Part shown: piece by piece, positions 33,593 through 41,461 of the stretch
How the letters are laid out: each line of letters begins with the position of its first letter
Numbering within the stretch: position 1 is the first letter of the stretch
Source of the DNA: JAIYCX01 sp964353175
Lineage (GTDB): Bacteria; Bdellovibrionota_C; UBA2361; SZUA-149; DAOLCO01
Length of the DNA: 64,000 nt
Direction of reading: 5' to 3'
NCBI GenBank assembly: GCA_964353175.1
Contig: CAYGUX010000005.1
Location: 1 to 64,000, forward strand
Made by a program: the position numbers and the translations under genes
Notes under the pieces: model-generated
The model's input: only the letters and a program-made list of their open reading frames with translations
Told to the model about the DNA's origin: nothing
Database searches by the model: none

Positions 33593-35104
33593 TTATTTAT
33601 TAGAAAAAGTTATATTATTTGTGACAAGTTTTGAAATTGTTTCTTTCATCAATTGATAACCCTCAGATCCAAGAAGAGTAGAAACTGAGATGGCTGATAT
33701 AATTCTTTCTTGCAAGGTATCGTTAGGATGGCTTAGGTCTGTAAGCCTAAGGATTCTGTCTTCGTTTATTGTGTCAGACAATAGCAGGCTTTCTGAGTAT
33801 TTGGCCAATAATTTATCTAAGGAATCTCTAACAGATTTTATGGTTTTATTTAGTGGGTTAATTAGGTTTTTATCTGTTGAGTCAATCTGAGTAAGTAAAA
33901 TATTTTCTAGTTCTACGGCCTTTGATTTAACATTTTCTTTAAAGCCTATTGGTACTTGCCCTTTAGCGTTGAATATTCGTAGGTGGTTACGTAGTTCCAT
34001 TTTCGATTTAAAAAAGAAACTCGGGTCCTTGAGGATACCTTCCCACCATTTTGAAATTTTTGATTCTACAATGACTCCTTGCGCTCGTTCAACAAGATTA
34101 GGTTGTACTAAATTAAAGTAGTCATATAAAGGAGTGATTTGTTTATGGTATTTTAACTCAGTACTACCCCCTATGTAAGCAATTGGCGCAAATAGAGAAT
34201 CTTGTAAGAGTGGCCTTAGTAGAGCTGAACTAGTAAATAAGTTAGGTTTAGTTTGTAAATTTTCTAAAAGATATTCTTTTGAATACTCCTCTTCTTTGCT
34301 TTTAAAACTAGAACCATCAAAGTTCAAGCGGAACCTATCTTTCTCATTAGCGCTATAGAAGAACAGGGATCTATTTTGATCTACTTTTATTGGTGTATCC
34401 AAACCATGTAGAGCTAACTTCTCACATTGAGATTTTAATAATTCATGAATGCGTGTTGGATCTGAAATGACTTTATCAAATATTCTACTTGTATGCTTGG
34501 GAAGTTCTAGTGCCCTTGGGTCGAAAATGGCCACACTAGTTGATGGGAATAGGTGATAAAAAAGTCTTGAAAACGATTCTCCTAATCTGTCTTTAGCGTA
34601 CGAGTTATCTAGAAGATTCGTTAGTTCTTCGGGGAGACCTAATTCACTAATGCTTTGCATCTTTATTAGATCTTGTAGTCTTAGGTCACCGACGGGAGTT
34701 CTGTTTTCTGTTCTATTTAAAGATAGGTTTAGTAACTCTTTTCGGGAATTGAAAATATTAGCCGTAGCAATTTCTTCCAAGTCATGGTCTTCAGTTTGTA
34801 GCCATAAGATCGGAAGACATAGTCTGTTAGTGATGGTTGTTATTTGTTCAGCTAATATTTCTGCTGTTAATACTTTGTATAGTGTTAAAAGTGGACTGGC
34901 TAAAAATCCTATTTGTTGCCCAGTTACGATATAAGAGGGATCTGAGTCTTGTATTGTTGTTTTAATAGTCTCCGGAGCAGAAATTCTGTCTAGGTAGTCG
35001 ATCCAATTTGTTTTTAATGCATGATTAGCATTTATCGGTGATTCTATTGAGTTTAAAAGCTTAACATCACTTTTATTTAACTGGCTGATGAATTGAAAGC
35101 TCAT
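33593..35104 (-). CDS. bshC: BshC, putative cysteine ligase of bacillithiol synthesis
   Basis: 503 residues, within the family range. The Rossmann-like signature YIVTGQQIGFLASPLLTLYK and the LPILWLQTEDHDLEEIA segment are diagnostic of BshC. A coiled-coil insertion and C-terminal helical region follow. BshC adds cysteine to GlcN-malate to complete bacillithiol. It lies between bshB1 (1 nt) and a methyltransferase gene (18 nt). Confidence 0.94.
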   Translation of the reverse strand: MSFQFISQLNKSDVKLLNSIESPINANHALKTNWIDYLDRISAPETIKTTIQDSDPSYIVTGQQIGFLASPLLTLYKVLTAEILAEQITTITNRLCLPILWLQTEDHDLEEIATANIFNSRKELLNLSLNRTENRTPVGDLRLQDLIKMQSISELGLPEELTNLLDNSYAKDRLGESFSRLFYHLFPSTSVAIFDPRALELPKHTSRIFDKVISDPTRIHELLKSQCEKLALHGLDTPIKVDQNRSLFFYSANEKDRFRLNFDGSSFKSKEEEYSKEYLLENLQTKPNLFTSSALLRPLLQDSLFAPIAYIGGSTELKYHKQITPLYDYFNLVQPNLVERAQGVIVESKISKWWEGILKDPSFFFKSKMELRNHLRIFNAKGQVPIGFKENVKSKAVELENILLTQIDSTDKNLINPLNKTIKSVRDSLDKLLAKYSESLLLSDTINEDRILRLTDLSHPNDTLQERIISAISVSTLLGSEGYQLMKETISKLVTNNITFSNK

Positions 35105-35122
35105 ATTAAGATTTTAAATGCG

Positions 35123-35920
35123 TTAGCACTTTTGTGCTAAAATAATTAAACGCTCAGACGAGGAAGAAAATGTATCTCCTAAGTATGAGCCTCTTGTCTC
35201 AAGGATTTTGAAATTAGCATTGATTAGCATTTCACTGATTTCATCCAAAGTGAAAAGCCTTACTGATTCTTGAAATGATTTGTTCTCATCTTCTGAATAA
35301 ATATCTACAGTCTTTTCTATTCTTTTATTGTCTTTGGAAATAGTTCTAGTCTGAGTGATCTTATACCCATCTACATGTTTTATTGAATGTGGGACTAGAT
35401 TCGTTATTACATGCTTTTTATTGAATAGGTCTAAAAATAGAAGTCCGTTTTTTTTAAGAGTCTTTGACCAATCAACTAGAGTAGCTTGATGGTCGGCATC
35501 ATTTGAAAAATAACCAAAACTTGTGAAAAAATTTGTAATAAGTCCTAGTGAGTCTGGTTTTAGCGGTAACTGCCTCATATCAGCCCGCAATATCCTGTTG
35601 GCTGTATCTAAATCTAATGTCTTTAAAAATTTGGCACCATTGTTAAGCTGTCTCTGGGAAAGGTCTAAGCCGATGATATTGTTCGAGATACTCTTAAGGG
35701 AAGGTAAATGCCTACAGTTACCACATCCGATATCTAATACTTGTGATGTTGAGATGTTATCACCATAAGCCTGACATAGGCCTTCTAGTAGCTTCACTAC
35801 CTGTATGGCTTCATTAGCGCCACGATGAGAATAAATAATGTCATAGACCGATTCGTCGAACCATGATTGAAACCAAGGCTTTTGGAGTGCAGTCTCATGT
35901 TTCTTGTTGAATTCTAACAT
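35123..35920 (-). CDS. SAM methyltransferase, first gene of the bacillithiol operon; NmbA candidate
   Basis: 265 residues of class I methyltransferase. Motif I is QVLDIGCGNCRHLPSL, motif II IIGLDLSQRQL, and the motif IV region is LRADMRQLPL. The start MLEFNKKHETALQKPWF and KPWFQSWFDESVYDIIYSHR are unusual. It begins the operon methyltransferase-bshC-bshB1-bshA. In Chlorobi, bacillithiol is N-methylated by the SAM enzyme NmbA, so this gene may do the same. That is context-based: the family relationship to NmbA could not be checked here, and it might instead methylate another substrate. Confidence 0.7.
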   Translation of the reverse strand: MLEFNKKHETALQKPWFQSWFDESVYDIIYSHRGANEAIQVVKLLEGLCQAYGDNISTSQVLDIGCGNCRHLPSLKSISNNIIGLDLSQRQLNNGAKFLKTLDLDTANRILRADMRQLPLKPDSLGLITNFFTSFGYFSNDADHQATLVDWSKTLKKNGLLFLDLFNKKHVITNLVPHSIKHVDGYKITQTRTISKDNKRIEKTVDIYSEDENKSFQESVRLFTLDEISEMLINANFKILETRGSYLGDTFSSSSERLIILAQKC

Positions 35921-36053
35921 GTTAATTGGAATTGTGGTCAGTTGGAGTTTAAATTGTGAAAATAGTGTGAAATTTTTGTAATCATAGCTATTTTTATGAT
36001 AATAGTGCGACTATAGCAAGTTTGGACAACCTTTTAAAATTAGACCATAAAAC

Positions 36054-36953
36054 GTGAATTACGCAGAAGTTTTAGAGAAATACCTATTTCGGATAGCAAG
36101 AGGAGAACTAAGGGATCTTAATCCCCTGGTTCCCTTAATTCCACCGAGCGTGTTCTATATGCCCATTCTAAGTGAAAATTCTGTAGGTAAAAAATGTACT
36201 CTTAGGCTTCCAGTAGTGGAACGCTTAAATCAGAAGTATCTTCCAGTGTTTCTAACGCGCTCACATTTAGTGTCTTCCTATGAGAAACTTCAAGTCTCCC
36301 CTCAAGAAATACGTGGCGAAACACTCCTAGCGATGTTGCCATATAATTTGGGTTTAGTTTTCGAACCTAATTCTAGTTTAGAAGTTAAATTCTCAAGGCA
36401 TGATCTAGGATTAGATCATAATAGTTCCCCTAAAAACAGATCAGAAGTTAGAGAAGTTAATGTTAATAGAGCAGTTAAGTCAGATGCAGACGTTCCTGAA
36501 ACTCATAAAGGTGTTCAAACGATTCAATCTAAAGGCATCGCTTTAGTCGATTTGAAAAAGTTAGAGGCTGAGCTGACTATGGAGCTTGGAGCACATGAAG
36601 AGGTGCTCGAAGCATTTTTCATACCTCATACTTCATCCTATTCGGATGCGATTTTAGGTATATTGAGGGAAGAGTTGGATGAGGAAAAACGATATGATTT
36701 GAGTGAGTCTATCGCTCGAATTAGTAATAATTTCTATGGCTATGCGGGTGCAATTGAAATTTTTGATGATTTACTGAATCCCGATTCTAAGGCATGGTCT
36801 CAGTTTAAGTCCGAAGCCCCATTTTATAGGCGTGATAATATCACGGACCAGATTGAAATTAGCACAACAAGTAGTGTAGAGTCTAAGAGAGAAGGCCTTT
36901 TAAGCTCTTTTGGGAACTTTAAAAAGACAGGTTTGAAGTTATTTCATAACTAG
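36054..36953 (+). CDS. SseB-like domain protein
   Basis: 299 residues, GTG start at 36054. The N-terminal 115 residues follow the SseB N-terminal pattern: LEKYLFRIARGELRDLNPLV, SVFYMPIL, LPVFLTRSHL and LGLVFEPNSSLEVKFS. A charged linker (120-175) leads to a C-terminal domain with LELGAHEEVLEAFFIPH and AILGILREEL, resembling the SseB C-terminal domain. Despite the name, such proteins occur widely outside type III secretion, and no secretion genes are near. The small membrane protein gene begins 12 nt downstream. Function unknown. Confidence 0.65.
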   Translation: MNYAEVLEKYLFRIARGELRDLNPLVPLIPPSVFYMPILSENSVGKKCTLRLPVVERLNQKYLPVFLTRSHLVSSYEKLQVSPQEIRGETLLAMLPYNLGLVFEPNSSLEVKFSRHDLGLDHNSSPKNRSEVREVNVNRAVKSDADVPETHKGVQTIQSKGIALVDLKKLEAELTMELGAHEEVLEAFFIPHTSSYSDAILGILREELDEEKRYDLSESIARISNNFYGYAGAIEIFDDLLNPDSKAWSQFKSEAPFYRRDNITDQIEISTTSSVESKREGLLSSFGNFKKTGLKLFHN

Positions 36954-36965
36954 TTAAGGGTATAA

Positions 36966-37391
36966 ATGCAGCATAATCTAAAATTTAGGGAAGAAATATC
37001 CTTTTATGAGGACGAACTAGATACCGCCTTAACTCTAACTGTCGCTGAGAAATTGGAGGCGTCAAACCCGTCCTCAGGTTCTTTTTGGTTTAAGTTACTG
37101 TGTTTATTGCTTGTTTTAGACGGTATGCTAACCTATATTGGAATTAGTCACTCAAGTACAGAATTTGAAGCTAACTTATTAGTTAAAGGCGTCATGGATT
37201 CTCTAGGAATCGGAGGCGGGATATTGTTAACCAAGTTTTTTGCATTTCTTTCGCTATATATACTTTGGAGATGCAGAAAAGAGATTCTATGGATTTTTAC
37301 GGCCATTAAAGGGTTAGTATTTGTGTATATAAGCCTCGCTTTACTCCCATGGCTTTATGTATTTGCCTTCTATCTGTTCCCAATAGTTTAA
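36966..37391 (+). CDS. Small integral membrane protein (DUF5658-like)
   Basis: 141 residues with about three transmembrane helices (FWFKLLCLLLVLDGMLTYIG, ILLTKFFAFLSLYILW, GLVFVYISLALLPWLYVFAF). The pattern D..LTY.G...S..EAN.L in the first helices resembles DUF5658 proteins. It follows the SseB-like gene closely and may share its transcript. No function can be assigned. Confidence 0.6.
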   Translation: MQHNLKFREEISFYEDELDTALTLTVAEKLEASNPSSGSFWFKLLCLLLVLDGMLTYIGISHSSTEFEANLLVKGVMDSLGIGGGILLTKFFAFLSLYILWRCRKEILWIFTAIKGLVFVYISLALLPWLYVFAFYLFPIV

Positions 37392-37437
37392 TAATTAATT
37401 AAACTATACATAAGATAATCAATTTATTTAAAAAGTT

Positions 37438-37926
37438 ATGCATAGAATAACCCAATGGGGAGAGTATGGTATTCATGTCGTCCTATTCCTTGCTCAGAAA
37501 TATCAAGATGGCCATAAGATAGTTGGAGCGGGGGATATCTCTGAATCACAAAATCTTGCACTTAATTATACTCAACAAATTCTTTTAAAATTGAAAGCAG
37601 ATGGTTTGGTCGAAAGTATTAGAGGGCCAAAAGGCGGCTACACTCTTGGAAGGAAGGCTACACAGATAAGTATCTTTGACATATTGGTAGCAATGGAAGG
37701 TGATACCATTAGTATCATTTGTGAAACCAATAAAATAGATCATGAGCTTTGTAACAAAGAAACCAATTGTGGATTAAAGACTGTTTGGTATGGACTAAAA
37801 GGTGTTATTGATAGTTATTTATCTGGCATTTCTGTGCAACAACTATTAGATCAAGAAATCGTTTCACCAGTGTTTGAAAATTTAGTAAAACTCCCAGTTA
37901 CTTTAAGCCAGGTAGGGCATGGCTAA
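37438..37926 (+). CDS. Rrf2-family transcription regulator with three cysteines
   Basis: 162 residues. The winged helix includes TQQILLKLKADGLVESIRGP and GGYTLGR, typical of Rrf2 proteins. Three cysteines (about 95, 105 and 111: IICETN, ELCNKE, TNCGL) are placed like the Fe-S ligands of IscR and NsrR, so it may sense iron-sulfur status, NO or metals. Its end overlaps the start of the permease gene by 8 nt, so the two are translationally coupled and the permease is probably its target. Confidence 0.9.
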   Translation: MHRITQWGEYGIHVVLFLAQKYQDGHKIVGAGDISESQNLALNYTQQILLKLKADGLVESIRGPKGGYTLGRKATQISIFDILVAMEGDTISIICETNKIDHELCNKETNCGLKTVWYGLKGVIDSYLSGISVQQLLDQEIVSPVFENLVKLPVTLSQVGHG

Positions 37927-38962
37927 TCTATTATTTCTTTTTTATTACTCCACTCTTGATGCGTTTATACAATCTGCTCCATGGCTTATTTTAGGTTTTT
38001 TTGTAGCAGGTTTAATCCATATCCTAATTCCTTCATCCTTTATACAGAAGTTGCTTAGTGGGGGAGGTATCTCTTCCATTATAAAAGGAAGCTTGGTCGG
38101 AATACCACTACCTTTATGTTCATGTAGCGTCATTCCCGTTTGTCGATCTCTAAGGCAGAGCGGTGCTTCAATTGGAGCCAGTGCCAGTTTCTTATCCAGT
38201 ACTCCACAAATTGGCTTAGACTCATTTATTTTAACCGAAGGTTTACTTGGATTGCCTATGGCAATCATTCGAGTTGTTGTGGCTTTCTTTTCATCCATTC
38301 TAGCTGGGACTTTAGTAGGAAAGTATGGAACTGATATGCCTTTTGAGAGTAAAGTGAAGAGTTGTTGTTCCAGTACAAAAGGAGACTCATCACCATTAAA
38401 AAATTTCAAATCTAAAATGAAGGATCTTTTTTACTATTCATTAGTGACGATCCCAAATGATTTGTTCAAACCTTTGTTTACTGGCTTTTTTGTTGCGGGA
38501 TTGGTTTCAGCTTTTTTACCTGTTCAAACTACTGAGGCGAGTTCGGGAGTTCTATATCAGGTATTGTTTATGTTAGTAGTATCAGTCCCAACTTATACAT
38601 GTGCAGTGAGTTCTACTCCAATTGCCTATGCTTTGCTATTGAAAGGAATTAGTCCTGCTGCTATCTTAGTGTTTTTAATAGCTGGCCCCGCGAGTAATGC
38701 GACTACTATAGTCGCTGCTAGGGAAGAGTTCGGAACTAAGGGTATGGTTGCGTATCTATTTTCTATTACAATATCCGCCGTAATAGCCAGTTATCTAATG
38801 TATTTGTTTGGTGGAGATATTTTCAGGAATGTAAGCACTAAAGAGTTAGTAGCGCATCACCATCACACATCAGGTCATTATGATCTTTTTTATCTCAGTA
38901 GTTCTGTGATCCTAGCAGCCGTGTTTATCTTTGCAAAAATTAGAATGTTCTTGAAGAAGTAA
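37919..38962 (+). CDS. SO_0444/DUF318 family metal-efflux permease
   Basis: 347 residues with about 8-10 transmembrane helices. The central motif GIPLPLCSCSVIPVCRSLR followed by GASIGASASFLSSTPQIGLDS matches the DUF318 permease family, which includes SO_0444 (Cu/Zn efflux) and ArsP (organoarsenical efflux). A cytoplasmic loop has CCSSTKGD; a second PTYTCAVSSTPIA motif mirrors the first half. A His cluster (HHHH near the C-terminus) may bind metal. The overlapping Rrf2 gene suggests redox- or metal-dependent control. The true substrate is not known. Confidence 0.85.
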   Translation: MANLLFLFYYSTLDAFIQSAPWLILGFFVAGLIHILIPSSFIQKLLSGGGISSIIKGSLVGIPLPLCSCSVIPVCRSLRQSGASIGASASFLSSTPQIGLDSFILTEGLLGLPMAIIRVVVAFFSSILAGTLVGKYGTDMPFESKVKSCCSSTKGDSSPLKNFKSKMKDLFYYSLVTIPNDLFKPLFTGFFVAGLVSAFLPVQTTEASSGVLYQVLFMLVVSVPTYTCAVSSTPIAYALLLKGISPAAILVFLIAGPASNATTIVAAREEFGTKGMVAYLFSITISAVIASYLMYLFGGDIFRNVSTKELVAHHHHTSGHYDLFYLSSSVILAAVFIFAKIRMFLKK

Positions 38963-39035
38963 ATTATATATTGGATGCCCAAATTCTCCAACAATATTAA
39001 TTGGTATTTTAATGGACTTAGTGGGGCAGGTATCT

Positions 39036-39070
39036 AAAAGTAATAGCTAGTACGGCTATTACTTTTTATT
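39036..39070. terminator. Bidirectional terminator between the permease and bTHX
   Basis: AAAAGTAATAGC at 39036-39047 pairs perfectly with GCTATTACTTTT at 39055-39066 across a 7-nt loop. T-rich sequence follows on both strands. The stem includes the stop codon of the bTHX gene (39059-39061), so it can end transcripts from both sides. Confidence 0.75.
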
Positions 39071-39163
39071 ATTTTTTACTAGGTTCTTAGTTTTCGGACG
39101 TGACTTACCGTAACTTCCAACGCTTCTTTTGCCTTTTGCAGTTTTTTTATCTCCCTTCCCCAT
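39059..39163 (-). CDS. 30S ribosomal protein bTHX
   Basis: A 34-residue gene read on the minus strand from ATG 39163. It begins MGKGDKKTAKGKRSVGSYGK and continues SRPKTKN, closely matching the bTHX (Thx) pattern MGKGD.KT..GK...GS.GK.RP. An ideal AGGAGG Shine-Dalgarno lies 5-6 nt upstream. bTHX is a small basic protein in the head of the 30S subunit. The encoded stop lies in a terminator stem. Confidence 0.88.
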   Translation of the reverse strand: MGKGDKKTAKGKRSVGSYGKSRPKTKNLVKNNKK

Positions 39164-39297
39164 ATTGCCTCCTAAAATAATTAATAATGAATGGGGAACA
39201 TAAGTAAGTTCTATCTAATTAGCAAGGGCTCAGATAGCGGTATTCAAAAGTCCATTTTAAATCTAGGTGGGAAGGGGTGTAGTGGGTTTAAGGAGTA

Positions 39298-39317
39298 TTA
39301 TCCTATGTATAGGATAA
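39298..39317. repeat. 8-bp palindrome with 4-nt centre
   Basis: TTATCCTA and TAGGATAA are perfect inverted copies around TGTA. It lies between the bTHX gene and a small membrane peptide gene, and may be an operator or a hairpin. Confidence 0.4.
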
Positions 39318-39359
39318 GTAAGTCGGGTGATTCTTAAAATATGCAGAATTTATGCTATT

Positions 39360-39395
39360 GAGGTATAAATAGTTAGAGTTTTTACCTCTTTTATT
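39360..39395 (+). terminator. Possible Rho-independent terminator
   Basis: GAGGTA at 39360-39365 pairs with TACCTC at 39383-39388, with additional A/T pairing inside, and TTTTATT follows. No gene ends just upstream on the plus strand, so it may end a small RNA. Confidence 0.35.
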
Positions 39396-39453
39396 CATAA
39401 TTTTCCTATTTGGGTCTTTTAATTTAATAGAAGCTCATATATTAAGGGCCAAC

Positions 39454-39579
39454 ATGGGCTATTTTCTCATATTTCTACTGGTTGTTGTGTTTGTCATATT
39501 CATAGTTATTTTACTAGGTACATTTCTACCCAGTAAATTGGCTTCGAACTATTTGAACATTTTTAAATCAAAAGACTAG
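39454..39579 (+). CDS. 41-residue single-pass membrane peptide
   Basis: ATG 39454 with AAGGG 5 nt upstream, stop at 39577-39579. The translation begins MGYFLIFLLVVVFVIFIVIL, a strong transmembrane helix, followed by LGTFLPSKLASNYLNIFKSKD. The helix plus FLPSK is reminiscent of the N-terminus of membrane-anchored SRPBCC (polyketide cyclase-like) proteins, so it may be a remnant of one. It lies 58 nt upstream of typA. Confidence 0.45.
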   Translation: MGYFLIFLLVVVFVIFIVILLGTFLPSKLASNYLNIFKSKD

Positions 39580-39637
39580 CTGAACAACTAAAGCCTTACA
39601 TTTTATATATAATTAAAAAACAATCTCACATATTACT

Positions 39638-41431
39638 ATGAGTACCAATAAAACAAATCCAAATATTAGAAATATCGCAATTATCGCACACGTTGATCAT
39701 GGTAAGACTACTTTAGTTGATCACATGCTTCGACAAGGCTTAGCCTTAAAATCTTCTCAAGGTTCAACTGACCGACTCATGGATTCAATGGATATTGAGC
39801 GTGAGAGAGGTATTACCATTGCCGCTAAAAATTGTTCCGTCGAATATAACGGTGTTAAGATTAATATTCTTGATACTCCTGGTCACGCGGATTTTGGTGG
39901 GGAAGTTGAGCGTGCACTTAAAATGGTTGATGGGGTTATTTTGTTAGTAGATTCTTCTGAAGGGCCATTGCCGCAAACAAGATTTGTTTTAAAAAAGGCG
40001 CTTGAGGCTAGATTGTCAATTGCATTAATCATTAATAAAATTGACAGGCAGGATGCTAGACCTGAAGAGGTGCTAAATGATGTTTATGATTTGTTTATTG
40101 ACCTTGATGCAGATGAGGCACAAATTGAGTTCCCAGTTCTTTATGCAATCGGTCGAGATGGTATCGCTAAGAAAACCTTAGATGGCACAGAAAACAATCT
40201 TGTAGCGTTATTCGACACTATCATAGAAAGTATTCCAGGACCTGCCTACACTGAAGGAGAGCCCTTACAGGTGTTGGTAACTAATATTGGTTATTCCGAT
40301 TACCTAGGACGCTTGGCTATTGGACGTGTTTTTAATGGTTCGGTTAAGAAAGGCGAGGCTTTAGTTAGAATTAAGAGTGATGGCAGTGCTGAAAATCTAA
40401 AGTTAAGTTCCATTCAAGTTTATAAAGGCGTCGCATTTGAGCAAGCAGATACAGCCCAAGCTGGTGAAATTGTAATTCTAGCAGGGGCAGATCATGTTCA
40501 GATTGGAGATACTATCTGTACTAAAGACTCTCCAAAGGCTCTACCTAGAATCAGTGTAGATGAACCTACAATGTCAATTTCAATCTCCGCCAATACTTCA
40601 CCATTTGCGGGTCAGGAAGGAGATTTTGTTCAGTCTAGAAAGATATTAGAACGGCTTGAAAAAGAAGCTCTATATAACGTTGCCATTAAAGTAGAAGAAG
40701 AGCCAAATAGCGAATCCTATGCCGTTAAGGGCCGTGGCGAGTTTCAGATGGCGATTTTAATTGAGACAATGAGACGCGAGGGTTACGAACTGACAGTCGG
40801 CAGACCGAGAATTCTTTTTAAAGAAGTTGATGGTCAACTTTTAGAGCCTATAGAGCATTTATATATTGATTGCGATGAGCAGTATATGGGTGTTGTGACT
40901 GAAAAGTTATCTGTAAGAAAAGGTAAAATGCTTAACTTAGTTAATCACGGTAGTGGAAGAGTTCGTTTAGAATTCTCTATTCCATCTCGTGGGTTAATTG
41001 GTTATCGTGGGGAGTTCTTAACTGATACAAGAGGAACAGGCCTAATGAACTCTCTAGTAAGTGGTTATGAACCACATAGGGGTGATTTTGCAAGTAGAAA
41101 AAGTGGTTCACTCGTTGCTGATAGGGAAGGAATTGCTGTTGCTTATGGATTATATCACCTTGAGCCTCGGGGAAGATTGTTCGTCAATCCAAATGACAAG
41201 CTCTATAAGGGTATGATAATCGGAGAGCATAATAGAGATAATGATCTTCACGTAAATGCTTCAAAGGAAAAGAAGTTAAGTAATATGAGAGCATCAGGTA
41301 AGGATGAAAATATTCAACTTACACCAATAACTCCCTTAACTATTGAGCTTGCTCTAGACTTCATCAGAGACGATGAACAAATGGAAGTAACTCCTAAAAC
41401 TATACGTTTAAGAAAGATGGCGATAAAATAA
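39638..41431 (+). CDS. typA: GTPase TypA/BipA
   Basis: 597 residues. The GTPase domain has G1 AHVDHGKTT, G3 DTPGHADFGGEVER and G4 NKIDRQDARPEEVL, then EF-G-like domains. The C-terminus has the TypA-specific segments GRGEFQMAILIETMRREGYE, GRVRLEFSIPSRGLIGYRGE and ASGKDENIQLTP. TypA binds the ribosome and aids 50S assembly and stress growth. It ends 17 nt before the end of the convergent glycosyltransferase gene. Confidence 0.97.
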   Translation: MSTNKTNPNIRNIAIIAHVDHGKTTLVDHMLRQGLALKSSQGSTDRLMDSMDIERERGITIAAKNCSVEYNGVKINILDTPGHADFGGEVERALKMVDGVILLVDSSEGPLPQTRFVLKKALEARLSIALIINKIDRQDARPEEVLNDVYDLFIDLDADEAQIEFPVLYAIGRDGIAKKTLDGTENNLVALFDTIIESIPGPAYTEGEPLQVLVTNIGYSDYLGRLAIGRVFNGSVKKGEALVRIKSDGSAENLKLSSIQVYKGVAFEQADTAQAGEIVILAGADHVQIGDTICTKDSPKALPRISVDEPTMSISISANTSPFAGQEGDFVQSRKILERLEKEALYNVAIKVEEEPNSESYAVKGRGEFQMAILIETMRREGYELTVGRPRILFKEVDGQLLEPIEHLYIDCDEQYMGVVTEKLSVRKGKMLNLVNHGSGRVRLEFSIPSRGLIGYRGEFLTDTRGTGLMNSLVSGYEPHRGDFASRKSGSLVADREGIAVAYGLYHLEPRGRLFVNPNDKLYKGMIIGEHNRDNDLHVNASKEKKLSNMRASGKDENIQLTPITPLTIELALDFIRDDEQMEVTPKTIRLRKMAIK

Positions 41432-41442
41432 GTTGTAATGAT

Positions 41443-41461
41443 CGACCTTTAATAGAGGTCG
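41443..41461. terminator. Short bidirectional hairpin between typA and the GT39 gene
   Basis: CGACCT at 41443-41448 pairs with AGGTCG at 41456-41461 in the gap between converging genes; it contains the glycosyltransferase stop codon (41449-41451). No long T-run follows, so termination strength is uncertain. Confidence 0.45.

Larger units (their letters stand above)
39164..39453. other. Intergenic region with palindrome and terminator-like hairpin
   Basis: About 290 nt with no ORF I can support. TTATCCTA (39298-39305) and TAGGATAA (39310-39317) form a palindrome around TGTA. Then GAGGTA (39360-39365) pairs with TACCTC (39383-39388), followed by TTTTATT, a terminator-like shape. A small RNA ending at about 39395 is possible. 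Confidence 0.35.
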
